Below, piece by piece: positions 28,101 through 35,950 of a stretch of 64,000 nucleotides of DNA; within the stretch, counting starts at the first letter, position 1, and every line of letters starts with the position of its first letter. The stretch is from assembly GCF_019236175.1 (NCBI RefSeq), contig NZ_JAFAJM010000006.1, positions 1 through 64,000 on the forward strand. Reading direction: 5' to 3'. The position numbers were made by a program, and so were the translations under genes. The notes beneath the pieces were generated by a model, which was given only the letters and a program-made list of their open reading frames with translations, ran no database searches and had not been told where the DNA came from. The DNA comes from Chryseobacterium sp. GTDB lineage: Bacteria > Bacteroidota > Bacteroidia > Flavobacteriales > Weeksellaceae.

Positions 28101-28790
28101 CTGGATATTCTTCCTATTTATATTCACGGAAACTCTGAGGTATTACCCAAAGGAGATTTTATTATTTACGATGGAAGCATTACGGTAAAAATAGGCGACA
28201 GAATTAGTAAAGACGATATCAGCTTCGGAAAAAATTATTCTGAAAGAACAAAAAAAATCAATGCCTATTTCAGAGATGAGTTTGCCCGACTACGTGAAAC
28301 GCTTGAAGATGAAAATTATTTTAAAAAGAAACTGTTTTTAAGTTATTTATACAAAAACAGTGATGTGGTAAAAGAAGTAAAAGAAGATTTCAACACCCAT
28401 AAATCTGTCTACTTCGAACTGAATAAACATATTCCCAAAGATGCTAACATTCTTCATATTGCCAATGATTTCGGGCAGAAAGATGCTCTTCTGACTCTTT
28501 ATCAGGCAGGCAGAAGAATATTCAGCATTATTAAAGATGACGAGAAAAGAGAAACCGCAGCACACAGTTATCTGGTTAAAAAAAGAAAACTGCATTATAT
28601 TAAAGACTTTACGGAAGTGAATAAAGACATTGATGTACTTATTATTTCAGATCCGGACTTCAACATGAATGACATCCGGATTTCACCTGACACCATCATT
28701 TTTGTTAATACTCAAAATACTCCGTTGTTAAGCCAAAACCATTCATTAAAATTCAGTTCTGAATCATTAAAAGTATTTAAAGTCTCATAA
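25137..28790 (+). CDS. MMPL transporter / acyltransferase / methyltransferase-like fusion
   Basis: The 1217-residue protein joins three parts. Residues 1-820 form an RND/MMPL exporter with two sets of membrane helices (about 10-420 and 665-810). Residues 870-1040 form a lysophospholipid acyltransferase domain with NHTSFLD (near 895) and PEAERS (near 961). Residues about 1090-1215 look like a Rossmann methyltransferase, but the glycine-rich SAM loop is degraded (HIANDFGQKDA). The same three-part layout is annotated as trifunctional in other flexirubin clusters. The likely role is export and membrane anchoring of the pigment. It heads the locus behind a strong promoter. Confidence 0.9.
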   Translation: MHRFFIFLYYLISRNKILSVFIALGIAVMCIFFASKINFEEDINQIIPKNEKSDLTAKVLKQLNFSDKIIVIIQNKSGDDSFQLSETADSFLQKIEPLKKYIGSVQGKVNDNEISETFDFVNQNLPLFLNENDYKEIERKLQKDSIAQQVENNYISLVSPTSLVTKNFIKKDPLGLTFLGIKKLNALNISKDFKLEDSYIVTKDGKNLLLFIDPKNKSNDTKSNEAFIDGLNLIKENINKEFRGKTEISYFGSPVIAVANAKQIKKDIQNTVVISMTVLLILLIYYFRNFFTPVIVFLPTVFSVLLALLILYFIKDKISAISLSVGAILIGITIDYALHILTHYKHNNNIEELYKEITQPIVLSSATTAVSFLCLVFVRSEALKDLGLFAAITVILSSVTALIIVPQLYKPKETSEKHSTNFIDRIGSYPYEKNKPLIIGCSVIILACLFGFRHVKFNEDIGDLNYIPKELKLSEAKLQKLSDITSKSIYTISYGNSEEEALTRNSQLTDFLEKEKKEGKILSYNSIGSIVLSEKDQQKKINEWKAFWDTHKKQQTISELITNGNKFGFNSAAFDNFNDVLNKNYSALPLKDYKKVKALQISEFLSNENGFYTVSNVVKVDETKRDSFIKDIEKKHDAIAIDRQQMNENFLGLLKRDFNTLINYSLLAIILTIIVFFRNFELTVLTMFPIVLTGVVTAGILYFLGLELNIFSTVVCTLVFGVGDDFSIFLTQAMQKEHTSGKNELPTYRISIILAVFTTILSIGSLIFARHPALHSLALVALIGMFSVIIITSTLYPFWFRLLITNRAKKGLSPITFRLLANSLLSFLYYGVGGFLFSAFGSFFVKNSRGRTLNIIKLILAKFLTSVLYSNPFVKKRIIINPEEDFSKPAVIIANHTSFLDTLAIAMTTHKIIYLVNDWVYQSPIFGKLVRALGFFPVSQGIENGMDKLKEKVAQGYSLVVFPEAERSYTNDIKRFHKGAFYLAEQFNLDILPIYIHGNSEVLPKGDFIIYDGSITVKIGDRISKDDISFGKNYSERTKKINAYFRDEFARLRETLEDENYFKKKLFLSYLYKNSDVVKEVKEDFNTHKSVYFELNKHIPKDANILHIANDFGQKDALLTLYQAGRRIFSIIKDDEKRETAAHSYLVKKRKLHYIKDFTEVNKDIDVLIISDPDFNMNDIRISPDTIIFVNTQNTPLLSQNHSLKFSSESLKVFKVS

Positions 28791-28805
28791 TAAATATGAA
28801 AAACA

Positions 28806-28813
28806 TATTTTTG
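28806..28813 (+). promoter_or_regulatory. Possible internal -7 box before darA
   Basis: TATTTTTG fits TAnnTTTG and lies 20 bases before the darA start. No TTG occurs at the right distance upstream, so this may add to read-through from the main promoter or be chance. Confidence 0.3.
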
Positions 28814-28832
28814 TAAACGCTAATAAACAGTA

Positions 28833-29747
28833 ATGAAAAAAAATATACTTGTCATATACTATTCTCAGACCGGTCAACTGGAGGAGATTGTACGAAACAT
28901 CGCCAAGCCTTTTGAAGCCAAAAAGGAAGAATATGATATCACCTATTATAATATACAGCTAAAGGAAGACTTTCCTTTTCCCTGGCCGGGAGATGTTTTT
29001 TTCAACACTTTTCCGGAATCTTATCTACAGATTCCAAAAGAAATTCTGCCACCATCAGAAGAAGTACTGAATAAAAAGTATGATCTCATTCTGTTTGGAT
29101 ATCAGGTATGGTATCTCACACCATCCATCCCTATCATCTCCTTTCTGAAAAGTGGCTATGCAGAGAATATCCTGAGAGACACTCCGGTTGTAACCATTTC
29201 AGGAACCAGAAATATGTGGATGCTTTCTCAGGAAAAACTGAAAGTATATTTAAAGGATCTTAAAGCAAAACTTGTAGGAAATATAGCACTGGTAGACAGA
29301 CATGACAATTACACCAGTGTGCTGACTATTTTACGGTGGCTGACCACGGGACAGAAAGAAAAATCAGGGATGCTTCCTGCTGCCGGTATTTCGGATGAAG
29401 AAATTACAGGCTCTGTAAAATATGGGAAAATCATTGAGAACCACTTTAGAAATAACGACCTGGGGCAGCTACAGCCGGATCTTGTTAAAAACGGAGCCAT
29501 AGAAATTCGCCCGTTCCTGGTGCGGGTTGAGAAGGTTGGAAATAAAATTTTCACCGTGTGGTCTAATCTGATTATAAAGAAAAAAGAAAAACGCCCATTG
29601 CTAATAAAATTCTTTAAGGTATATTTGATGGCTGCGATATGGATTATCTCACCTGTCGTGTTGGTTTTGCACCTCCTTACAACCCCTATATTTTGGTTTA
29701 AAAGACAAAAGCAAAAAAGATATTTACAAGGAATTAATTTAAAATAG
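28833..29747 (+). CDS. darA: Dialkylresorcinol condensing enzyme DarA
   Basis: DarA acts with DarB in making the dialkylresorcinol half of flexirubins, joining and aromatising two beta-ketoacyl units. The N-terminus has a flavodoxin-like nucleotide-binding start (ILVIYYSQTGQLEEIV), then an FGYQVWYLTPSIPIISFLKS segment, with a C-terminal pair of hydrophobic segments near 265-290 suggesting membrane attachment. Length (304) matches proteins annotated DarA in Flavobacteriia. It is followed after 1 base by darB, with which it is always paired. Confidence 0.82.
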   Translation: MKKNILVIYYSQTGQLEEIVRNIAKPFEAKKEEYDITYYNIQLKEDFPFPWPGDVFFNTFPESYLQIPKEILPPSEEVLNKKYDLILFGYQVWYLTPSIPIISFLKSGYAENILRDTPVVTISGTRNMWMLSQEKLKVYLKDLKAKLVGNIALVDRHDNYTSVLTILRWLTTGQKEKSGMLPAAGISDEEITGSVKYGKIIENHFRNNDLGQLQPDLVKNGAIEIRPFLVRVEKVGNKIFTVWSNLIIKKKEKRPLLIKFFKVYLMAAIWIISPVVLVLHLLTTPIFWFKRQKQKRYLQGINLK

Positions 29748-29748
29748 A

Positions 29749-30888
29749 ATGTACGACGTATTTATAACAAAAGCATCAAAGTTCTTACCTAATGAGCCGG
29801 TATCGAATGATGAAATGGAAACTTATCTCGGGCTGATCAATGATGCGCGATCTAAAGCGAAATCACTTATTTTAAGAAATAATAAAATCACCACAAGATA
29901 TTACGCTCTGGATAAAGAAGGAAACCCTACGCATACCAATGCGCAGCTTACCGCAAAAGCAATTGAAGGACTTTTTGACGAAAATTTCAAAAAGGAAGAT
30001 ATGAAATTATTATCTGTAGGAACTACTTCTCCGGACCAGATTCAGCCTTCCCATGCCTCCATGGTTCATGGTGAGCTGAACATTGGAAAATCTATTGAGA
30101 TCAATACCTCAACAGGTCTTTGCAATTCCGGAATGAATGCACTTAATTACGGTTTCCTTTCTGTAAAAGCCGGTGTACAGCAAAATGCAGTATGTGCCGG
30201 CTCCGAAAGAATGTCTGCATGGATGACTGCAGACAAATTTAATCACGAAGCCGAAAATCTAATATTACTGGAAGAAAGACCTATCATTGCATTCAAAAGA
30301 GAATTCCTAAGATGGATGCTTTCTGACGGCGCAGGTTCTTTTCTGTTAGAAAATAAACCCAGAGAAAACAGCACTTCTTTAAGAATTGAATTTATAGATT
30401 TTTATTCTTATGCTCACGAAATCGAGGCATGTATGTATGCAGGATGCGAAAAACAGGAAGACGGAAGTCTAAAATCATGGGCAGATTACCCTTCAGATGA
30501 ATGGCTGAAGCAATCAATCTTCGCAATAAAACAGGACACTAAAATTCTGGATAAATACATTCTGGTAAAAGGTGCTGAAAGCTTAAGAGCTTCTTTTGAC
30601 AAGCATCAGCTGGATCCTGACAAAATAGACCATGTACTGGCCCATATTTCTTCCGGTTATTTTAAAGATGGACTGAAAGAAGAATTTGCTAAAAAAGGAA
30701 TGGACTTTCCTGCGGAGAAATGGTTCTATAACCTTTCTGACGTTGGAAATATTGGTGCAGGTTCTATTTTTGTTGCTTTGGAGGAACTGATGAATTCCGG
30801 AACATTAAAAAAAGGAGAAAAAGTGCTTCTTTGTGTTCCTGAAAGCGGAAGATTTGCCTATTCTTGTGCATTATTAACTGTCTGCTAA
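29749..30888 (+). CDS. darB: KAS III-type ketosynthase DarB
   Basis: DarB condenses beta-ketoacyl thioesters for dialkylresorcinol synthesis. It has the thiolase-fold layout of FabH with Cys125 (in TGLCNSG), His299 (in VLAHISSG) and Asn334 (in DVGNIGAG), the full Cys-His-Asn triad. Length (379) is somewhat over that of FabH. It starts 1 base after the darA stop and its stop overlaps the next start by one base (TAATG), so it is part of one translated unit with the neighbouring hotdog genes. Confidence 0.88.
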   Translation: MYDVFITKASKFLPNEPVSNDEMETYLGLINDARSKAKSLILRNNKITTRYYALDKEGNPTHTNAQLTAKAIEGLFDENFKKEDMKLLSVGTTSPDQIQPSHASMVHGELNIGKSIEINTSTGLCNSGMNALNYGFLSVKAGVQQNAVCAGSERMSAWMTADKFNHEAENLILLEERPIIAFKREFLRWMLSDGAGSFLLENKPRENSTSLRIEFIDFYSYAHEIEACMYAGCEKQEDGSLKSWADYPSDEWLKQSIFAIKQDTKILDKYILVKGAESLRASFDKHQLDPDKIDHVLAHISSGYFKDGLKEEFAKKGMDFPAEKWFYNLSDVGNIGAGSIFVALEELMNSGTLKKGEKVLLCVPESGRFAYSCALLTVC

Positions 30889-31319
30889 TGGAAAACAGAC
30901 TCCCCACATCTGATCAGGACTTTATTGAAGGTCTTATTCCACAAAGATTCCCCTTTGTAATGGTACACGGGCTTACAGAATATTCTGAAAATCATCTTAT
31001 TTCTGCATTTGAAATAAAAGAAGACAACCTTTTTGTACAGGACGGAAACTTTCAGGCTTCAGGAATAATTGAACATCAGGCACAAAGCGTAGCACTACAC
31101 ACCGGTTATAAATATTATTTATCCGGAAAGGATGCTCCTACAGGATATATTGGAGCCATTAAGTCCTTCGAGGCGGAAACTCTGCCTAAAACAGGAGACC
31201 ATCTCACCTCCGAGGTCACTATTCTTAATGAAGTAATGGGAGTAACACTCGTAGATATTATCACCAGACTGAATGGTGAGGTGATTGCAAAATCTCAAAT
31301 GAAAACTGCCGTAAAATAA
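30888..31319 (+). CDS. Hotdog dehydratase-like protein without the catalytic His loop
   Basis: The 143-residue protein resembles FabZ/FabA: IPQRFPFVMVHGLTEY at the start, then GIIEHQAQS where FabZ has PGVLxxEAMAQ. The Glu of the catalytic pair is kept (E in GIIEHQAQ), but the HFPxxPVMPG loop with the His is shortened and its His is missing. It may act as a dehydratase partner, or as a non-catalytic subunit like ApeP-type proteins in aryl polyene clusters. The start at 30888 overlaps the darB stop; a Met at 30864 would lie inside darB. Confidence 0.75.
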   Translation: MENRLPTSDQDFIEGLIPQRFPFVMVHGLTEYSENHLISAFEIKEDNLFVQDGNFQASGIIEHQAQSVALHTGYKYYLSGKDAPTGYIGAIKSFEAETLPKTGDHLTSEVTILNEVMGVTLVDIITRLNGEVIAKSQMKTAVK

Positions 31320-31324
31320 GCCTA

Positions 31325-31768
31325 ATGGAAATCAGGGAAGAACATATTATCAATATACACAATTTTTTACCTCATCGTGATCCCATGCTGATGGCAGATT
31401 ACATTCTGGAATTAACGGAAGAAAAAGTTGTGACTTCCTTTGAAATAAAAGAAGATAATATCTTTGTTCACCGGAATGAATTTGTGGAAGCCGGCCTGAT
31501 TGAAAATCTGGCACAAACCTGTTCTTCTATTCTGGGGCAAAGTTTCTTTGAAAATCCGGAAGCAGATACCAGAGTGATCGGTTTTATTACCCATATCAAA
31601 AAAATCGAGATCTTTGCTCTTCCCAACGTAGGTGATACCATTATCTCAAAAGCATCCCTTGTTTCACAGTTTGAAAATATCTGTCATATCTTCTGTGAGA
31701 CGTTCAATAACGATGAACTACTGATCAGGGCAGATATAAACCTGTTTATTCAGGAGGTAAAATCTTAA
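31325..31768 (+). CDS. Second hotdog dehydratase-like protein
   Basis: This is a 147-residue paralogue of the protein encoded just upstream, sharing FEIKEDNxFV and the GLIENLAQT segment. It starts with FLPHRDPMLMADYI like FabZ. The Glu in GLIENLAQ is kept; a His in FVHRNE sits near the place of the catalytic loop, but HFPG is absent. The two proteins could form a heteromeric dehydratase. The gene is followed by a strong terminator, so it ends the darA-darB transcription unit. Confidence 0.75.
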   Translation: MEIREEHIINIHNFLPHRDPMLMADYILELTEEKVVTSFEIKEDNIFVHRNEFVEAGLIENLAQTCSSILGQSFFENPEADTRVIGFITHIKKIEIFALPNVGDTIISKASLVSQFENICHIFCETFNNDELLIRADINLFIQEVKS

Positions 31769-31796
31769 GTATAAATTACATTCAATTTAAAATAAT

Positions 31797-31826
31797 AAAA
31801 GCTGTACATTCTGTGCAGCTTTTTTC
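31797..31826 (+). terminator. Intrinsic terminator after the hotdog pair
   Basis: The 8-bp stem GCTGTACA/TGTGCAGC (31801-31808 with 31812-31819, one G-U pair) is extended by A-T pairs and followed by six T. It lies about 30 bases past the stop at 31768. Confidence 0.8.
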
Positions 31827-32016
31827 TTCTTATGATACTTATTTTGAGTTTAAAAATAAGCAAATGAATCCCGGAATTGATATTATTTTTTATTGAAAAA
31901 TCCGTAAAACATACAGGACAGCCACTGAACACAAATAAAATAAACATCTAAAAAACAACAACTTAACCACTTAAAAAAGCACTGTTAATTCTGATAAAAA
32001 ATATATCAATCCGATG

Positions 32017-32052
32017 CATTTCACGTGAAACATTATACAAATCCGTGAAACA
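32017..32052. promoter_or_regulatory. parS-like ParB-binding site plus half-site
   Basis: The 16-mer at 32017-32032 matches the bacterial parS consensus TGTTTCACGTGAAACA at 14 of 16 positions, including the whole TTTCACGTGAAAC core; only the first two bases differ. A right half-site (CGTGAAACA) recurs at 32044-32052, exactly 20 bases downstream. parS sites bind ParB to organise and segregate the chromosome origin region. Confidence 0.75.
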
Positions 32053-32086
32053 TTCATGATCAGAGGTAAGCTCATGTTATTAATAA

Positions 32087-32116
32087 AAAAAGTGAGGCGT
32101 TTCCGCCTCACTTTTT
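32087..32116. terminator. Bidirectional terminator between convergent genes
   Basis: A perfect 13-bp stem (32087-32099 with 32104-32116) with loop TTTC and A/T runs on both sides. It lies 23 bases past the stop of the M16 peptidase gene. Confidence 0.85.
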
Positions 32117-32139
32117 ACATATTATGGACTAAAAAGAGA

Positions 32140-35052
32140 TTAGTATCCGAAGATCTCTTCAAGAGACACCTCCTGGAACTCACCCATTTTATGAATAGAT
32201 TCCATATTCAGATTTTCTTTCTTTCCGATAATTGCCGTATTGTATTGTACAGGTTTTACTTCAGTATTGTAAAATCCTGTAAGCTGAGGCAATGTCAGAC
32301 CCTGAATTTCCGCGTAGGTATCCTTTCTGATATCATAATCAATTCCTAGCTTTTTCAGCGCCAGCTGGCTAAAGAAAATATTCGTTCTGTTGATTCTGTT
32401 CGAAGCAATTTGTTTTAATGCGGAACCTTTCGCATTTTCAAACTGTGCCGGAATTTGTGGCAATTCTTCCATCAAATCATTCATCGCAGTTACCGCCTGC
32501 GGAAGTTTATTAGACTGCGTTCCTATATAATTGGTAATATAATTGGCAAGTCCTTTTTCCGAAGCATTAGCATAAGAGACATAAGCAGTATAAGCCAGAG
32601 ATTTACTTTCTCTGATTTCCTGAAAAACAATAGAGGAAAGCCCCCTTCCGAAGTATTCATTGAAAACGTTGGCTTTTCCGAAATTACTAAGATTCACCGT
32701 ACTTCCTTTTGCTACTTTAGACATCTCCATCTGTACCATATCATAATTCGTAAAGTATACTTTTCCTATGGTAGCAGGCTCTGTATATACTTTAGCTTTT
32801 GCAGGCTGAAGGCTTGTATTAACGATATAAGGTTTCACTGCTTTTTCCAATCCTGCCTGATCTTGTCCGTAAAGAAGGATCTGGTAAGGATATTGGGTTA
32901 ATGTTTTTGCCTTTTTCATCAGTTCGGCAACATCAATCTTTTCAAGACGGTCTTTAGAAACAATATCCGTCATTCTTGAATCTTTACCATACTTAGCATA
33001 ATTAGTAAGAGCGGCCATGATTTTTGTTTTATCCTTTTTAGCAACAGCTCTTGCCTCTAAAATAGTCTTCACCGTTTGATCATAAACCGCTTTATCGGCT
33101 TTTACATTTGTCATCCAGTGGTTCATAAGCTCTACCCCTTTTTTCATATTGCTTTCAAGACCTGTTAAAGTAATAACCATCTGATCATTGGTAGTTCTGA
33201 TGTTGGTGGTGATCCCAAGTTTATAGAATTCTTCCTTCAACTGTTCCGGTGTGTATTTATCTGTCCCAAGATATCCGAAAAGAGTTCCTGCAATAGAAAG
33301 CTCTTTATCATTGTCTGTTCCAAAAGGGAAAATATAGCTTACCTGTGCAACTTCGTTATATTTATTTTTTACAAAGCTTACCGTCTTATCTTTGATCTGA
33401 GAAGTCTGGATTGCTGTTTTATAATCTACAAACTCAGGTTTGATCTCTGCAACTTTTGTATTTAGAATATCTTTCAGGAAAGGAGACTGAGCCTCTCTGT
33501 TTAATTTAATCGGTGTAATCCCGGGGTTTTCTACACGGACAAGCTTATCATTCACCCCTTTCTCTTTATAAACGACTACATAATTATCTTTAAAAAAATC
33601 GTTGGCAAATTTCACAACATCTGTTTTTGTGATCTTCTCATACTGATTAATATCATCAAGCTCCTGTTCCCAAGTTCTTCCCTTGATATAAGCACCATAA
33701 AGCTCTGTAGCCAGCCCGTCTGCCGTTTCCCAGCCTTTCATACGCTGAACCTTCTTATCATTAACGATCGCCTTAAGCATCCAGTCCGGAAATTGTCCTT
33801 TTTTCACAAGATCCAGCTGATCCATCAATAGTTTTTGGGCTTCATCAAAACTCTGCCCTTCTTTAGGAGTAACTACCAGAGCAAACATTCCGTACATTTT
33901 AAACGGAGATTCATAAGCGCCCGCTCCAAGGGTCTTTTGTTTCTGATTGATATTAAGGTCAATTAATCCCGCATCTCCCCTGTTGCTTAAAATTTCAGAA
34001 ACGATGTCTGCCAGTCTTGCTTCCTGACTTCCGTAAGAATCTGTTCTCCAGGCCATGGTCATTCTTGGTGTAGAAGGACTTTTTACAGTTCTGGAGACAA
34101 TCTTAGTCATCGGTTCTTCTGTCACCATCTTCTTCATAGGAAGCTCTTTGTATTTGAAAGAACCGAAATATTGATCAACTAATTTTATAGTTTTGTCAAA
34201 ATCAAGATCACCTACCATTACAACGGCCATATTATTAGGAACGTAATAGGTATCAAAATATTTATGGATTGCAACCATTGAAGGGCTTTTTAAGTGCTCC
34301 GAAGTTCCGATAGTTGTTTGCTGTCCGTTCGGGTGCTTAGGGAAAAGAGCTTCCATTAATGCATAATTAACCAGGCGTCCGTCATTATCCTGCGCTCTGT
34401 TATATTCTTCATATACTGCTTCAAGCTCTGTATGGAAAAGGCGTAATACCAGTTCTGAAAAACGCTCTTTCTCTATCTTAAGCCATTTTTCGAGCTCATT
34501 GGATGGAATATTATTTTTATAAACTGTTTCATCCAGCCAGGTATGAGCATTCGTTCCCGTAGCTCCTAATGAAGAAATTACTTTATCATATTCATTAGCA
34601 ATCGCATATTTCGAAGCTTCCTGAGAAACCTCATCGATTTTTTTATAAAGATCTTTCTTTTTAGCAGGGTCTTTTTCAGCCTTGTGTTGTTCATAAAGAT
34701 CAGAGATCTGTTGCAGCAAAGCCTTTTCCTTTACCCAATCCTGGGTTCCCAAATGCGAGGTTCCTTTAAAAATCATATGTTCCAGATAGTGGGCCAGCCC
34801 TGTATTATCACTTGGGTCATTATTTGACCCTGTCCTTACAGGAATATAGGTCTGGATTCTCGGAGCATCCTCATTTTTTGCAAGGTATACTTTCAGTCCG
34901 TTTTTCAGCGTATACACTCTTACACCGGCCTGATCATTCTTTACCGTTTCATAGTTGTATCCCTGAGCATCCGTCAGCTTTTGGGTATCGAATTTCTGGG
35001 CCATTGCACTCAGCATACAGAAAAGCGAAACAGAAATAAAAAACTTCTTCAT
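32140..35052 (-). CDS. M16-family zinc metallopeptidase, two-domain
   Basis: This secreted protease has a signal peptide (MKKFFISVSLFCMLSAMAQ) and the inverted zinc motif HYLEH at residues 88-92, with a downstream ELEAVYEEYNR segment supplying the third ligand. The 970 residues hold two M16 halves; the second half (from about 530) lacks an HxxEH and is presumably structural. It probably degrades peptides in the periplasm. It points against the flexirubin genes on both sides and shows no link to pigment synthesis. Confidence 0.92.
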   Translation of the reverse strand: MKKFFISVSLFCMLSAMAQKFDTQKLTDAQGYNYETVKNDQAGVRVYTLKNGLKVYLAKNEDAPRIQTYIPVRTGSNNDPSDNTGLAHYLEHMIFKGTSHLGTQDWVKEKALLQQISDLYEQHKAEKDPAKKKDLYKKIDEVSQEASKYAIANEYDKVISSLGATGTNAHTWLDETVYKNNIPSNELEKWLKIEKERFSELVLRLFHTELEAVYEEYNRAQDNDGRLVNYALMEALFPKHPNGQQTTIGTSEHLKSPSMVAIHKYFDTYYVPNNMAVVMVGDLDFDKTIKLVDQYFGSFKYKELPMKKMVTEEPMTKIVSRTVKSPSTPRMTMAWRTDSYGSQEARLADIVSEILSNRGDAGLIDLNINQKQKTLGAGAYESPFKMYGMFALVVTPKEGQSFDEAQKLLMDQLDLVKKGQFPDWMLKAIVNDKKVQRMKGWETADGLATELYGAYIKGRTWEQELDDINQYEKITKTDVVKFANDFFKDNYVVVYKEKGVNDKLVRVENPGITPIKLNREAQSPFLKDILNTKVAEIKPEFVDYKTAIQTSQIKDKTVSFVKNKYNEVAQVSYIFPFGTDNDKELSIAGTLFGYLGTDKYTPEQLKEEFYKLGITTNIRTTNDQMVITLTGLESNMKKGVELMNHWMTNVKADKAVYDQTVKTILEARAVAKKDKTKIMAALTNYAKYGKDSRMTDIVSKDRLEKIDVAELMKKAKTLTQYPYQILLYGQDQAGLEKAVKPYIVNTSLQPAKAKVYTEPATIGKVYFTNYDMVQMEMSKVAKGSTVNLSNFGKANVFNEYFGRGLSSIVFQEIRESKSLAYTAYVSYANASEKGLANYITNYIGTQSNKLPQAVTAMNDLMEELPQIPAQFENAKGSALKQIASNRINRTNIFFSQLALKKLGIDYDIRKDTYAEIQGLTLPQLTGFYNTEVKPVQYNTAIIGKKENLNMESIHKMGEFQEVSLEEIFGY

Positions 35053-35500
35053 AGTTGTTATTTGTTAATTAATTTTTCAATCCAAATTTCTTAAACATTA
35101 GTCTTATTCTAGGATATACTTGTTACAGCCGACTGCTTACAAGTAGGAATAACAAAAATACTAATATTGTTAGTTAAGATTCTATTCCACCCCATTAGTT
35201 AAACATAGAGCCCATCACAACTGCTGTAAAAATAAATACTCAAAGCCTGCCGGTAACCGGAAATGATATAAGCTCAGCCGATTATAAATTTCCACAGGTT
35301 TCAAACGGAAGTAAATACAATAATATATCTTAAATGAATCTGCATTTTATCCCAAATAACCCCTTTTTCTCTCACAATAACTCCTCAGAATTTAATATGA
35401 TTTACATATAATGTATTTTCACTATTTTAGCCACCTGATTAAAATAATCAAAACAGGTGAACCATTTTTCATCTGGAATCTAAAAAATAATATTATTTAG
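35053..35500. other. 448-base divergent intergenic region
   Basis: No coding frame is supported. On the minus strand TATTTTTG (plus 35153-35160) could be the -7 box of the M16 peptidase, though no TTG lies at the right distance. Upstream of the plus-strand HTH gene there is an inverted repeat at 35432-35459. No clear TAnnTTTG box is seen for the plus gene. Confidence 0.55.
35432..35459. repeat. Nested inverted repeat upstream of the HTH gene
   Basis: TGATTA (35436-35441) and TAATCA (35445-35450) form a perfect inverted repeat with a 3-base centre, flanked by CACCTG (35432) and CAGGTG (35454). The layout, 42 bases before the HTH gene, would suit an operator, possibly for autoregulation. Confidence 0.4.
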
Positions 35501-35905
35501 ATGAAAAAACAAGACCTACCTCAAGACGAAAGCAATCTTAAATCCGCCAATATGACGGAGGTTCTGTATGTAACGGATGAAAATGACAATTATACTACCG
35601 CCAACAGCACAGGCTGGGATGCAAAGAAAGCGGCTTTGGATGAATCCATGGAGCTTATTCATGAAAGAATTCAGGATGCAAAACAAAATGTAGCCAATAA
35701 TATAGCCAGTCCGATCGTTTATTTTATGGAACTGAATAAAATGGACCTGCCTGTTCTTGCTTCATACGTAGGGATGTGGCAATGGAGAGTGAAAAGACAC
35801 TTTAAACCCGGAAAATTTAAAACACTAAGTGAAACAACACTGAAAAAATATGCCGATGCATTTGGAATTTCAGTAGATGAATTAAAAAACTTCGATGGAA
35901 AATAA
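35501..35905 (+). CDS. Small XRE-like helix-turn-helix protein
   Basis: The 134-residue protein has an unstructured acidic N-terminus and a C-terminal helical domain, LASYVGMWQWRVKRHFKP...LKKYADAFGISVDELKNF, which follows the Cro/C1 (XRE) pattern. It is probably a DNA-binding regulator, perhaps of this locus. It is the first gene of the second plus-strand block and lies 45 bases upstream of the BtrH-like gene. Two inverted repeats flank it (35432-35459 and 35906-35922), which would fit autoregulation, but binding is not shown. Confidence 0.68.
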   Translation: MKKQDLPQDESNLKSANMTEVLYVTDENDNYTTANSTGWDAKKAALDESMELIHERIQDAKQNVANNIASPIVYFMELNKMDLPVLASYVGMWQWRVKRHFKPGKFKTLSETTLKKYADAFGISVDELKNFDGK

Positions 35906-35922
35906 ATGGAATCAGATTCCAT
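35906..35922. repeat. 17-base perfect palindrome ATGGAATC-A-GATTCCAT
   Basis: Two 8-base arms in perfect inverted repeat around one central base begin immediately after the stop codon of the HTH gene and lie 29 bases before the BtrH-like gene. This could be an operator or a small mRNA hairpin. Confidence 0.5.
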
Positions 35923-35950
35923 TTCCCAATGAAAAAGATACAAGCTGCAA

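Larger units (their letters stand above)
31769..32139. other. Intergenic region with two terminators and a parS-like site
   Basis: No protein-coding frame is convincing in these 371 bases between convergent genes. It holds a rightward terminator at 31797-31826, a near-consensus ParB site at 32017-32032 with a half-site 20 bases on, and a bidirectional terminator at 32087-32116. Confidence 0.7.

Noticed and set aside
32455-32901. 148-codon frame antisense to the M16 peptidase
   Set aside because: Fully inside a well-supported gene, rich in residues typical of reverse frames, no homology recognised.
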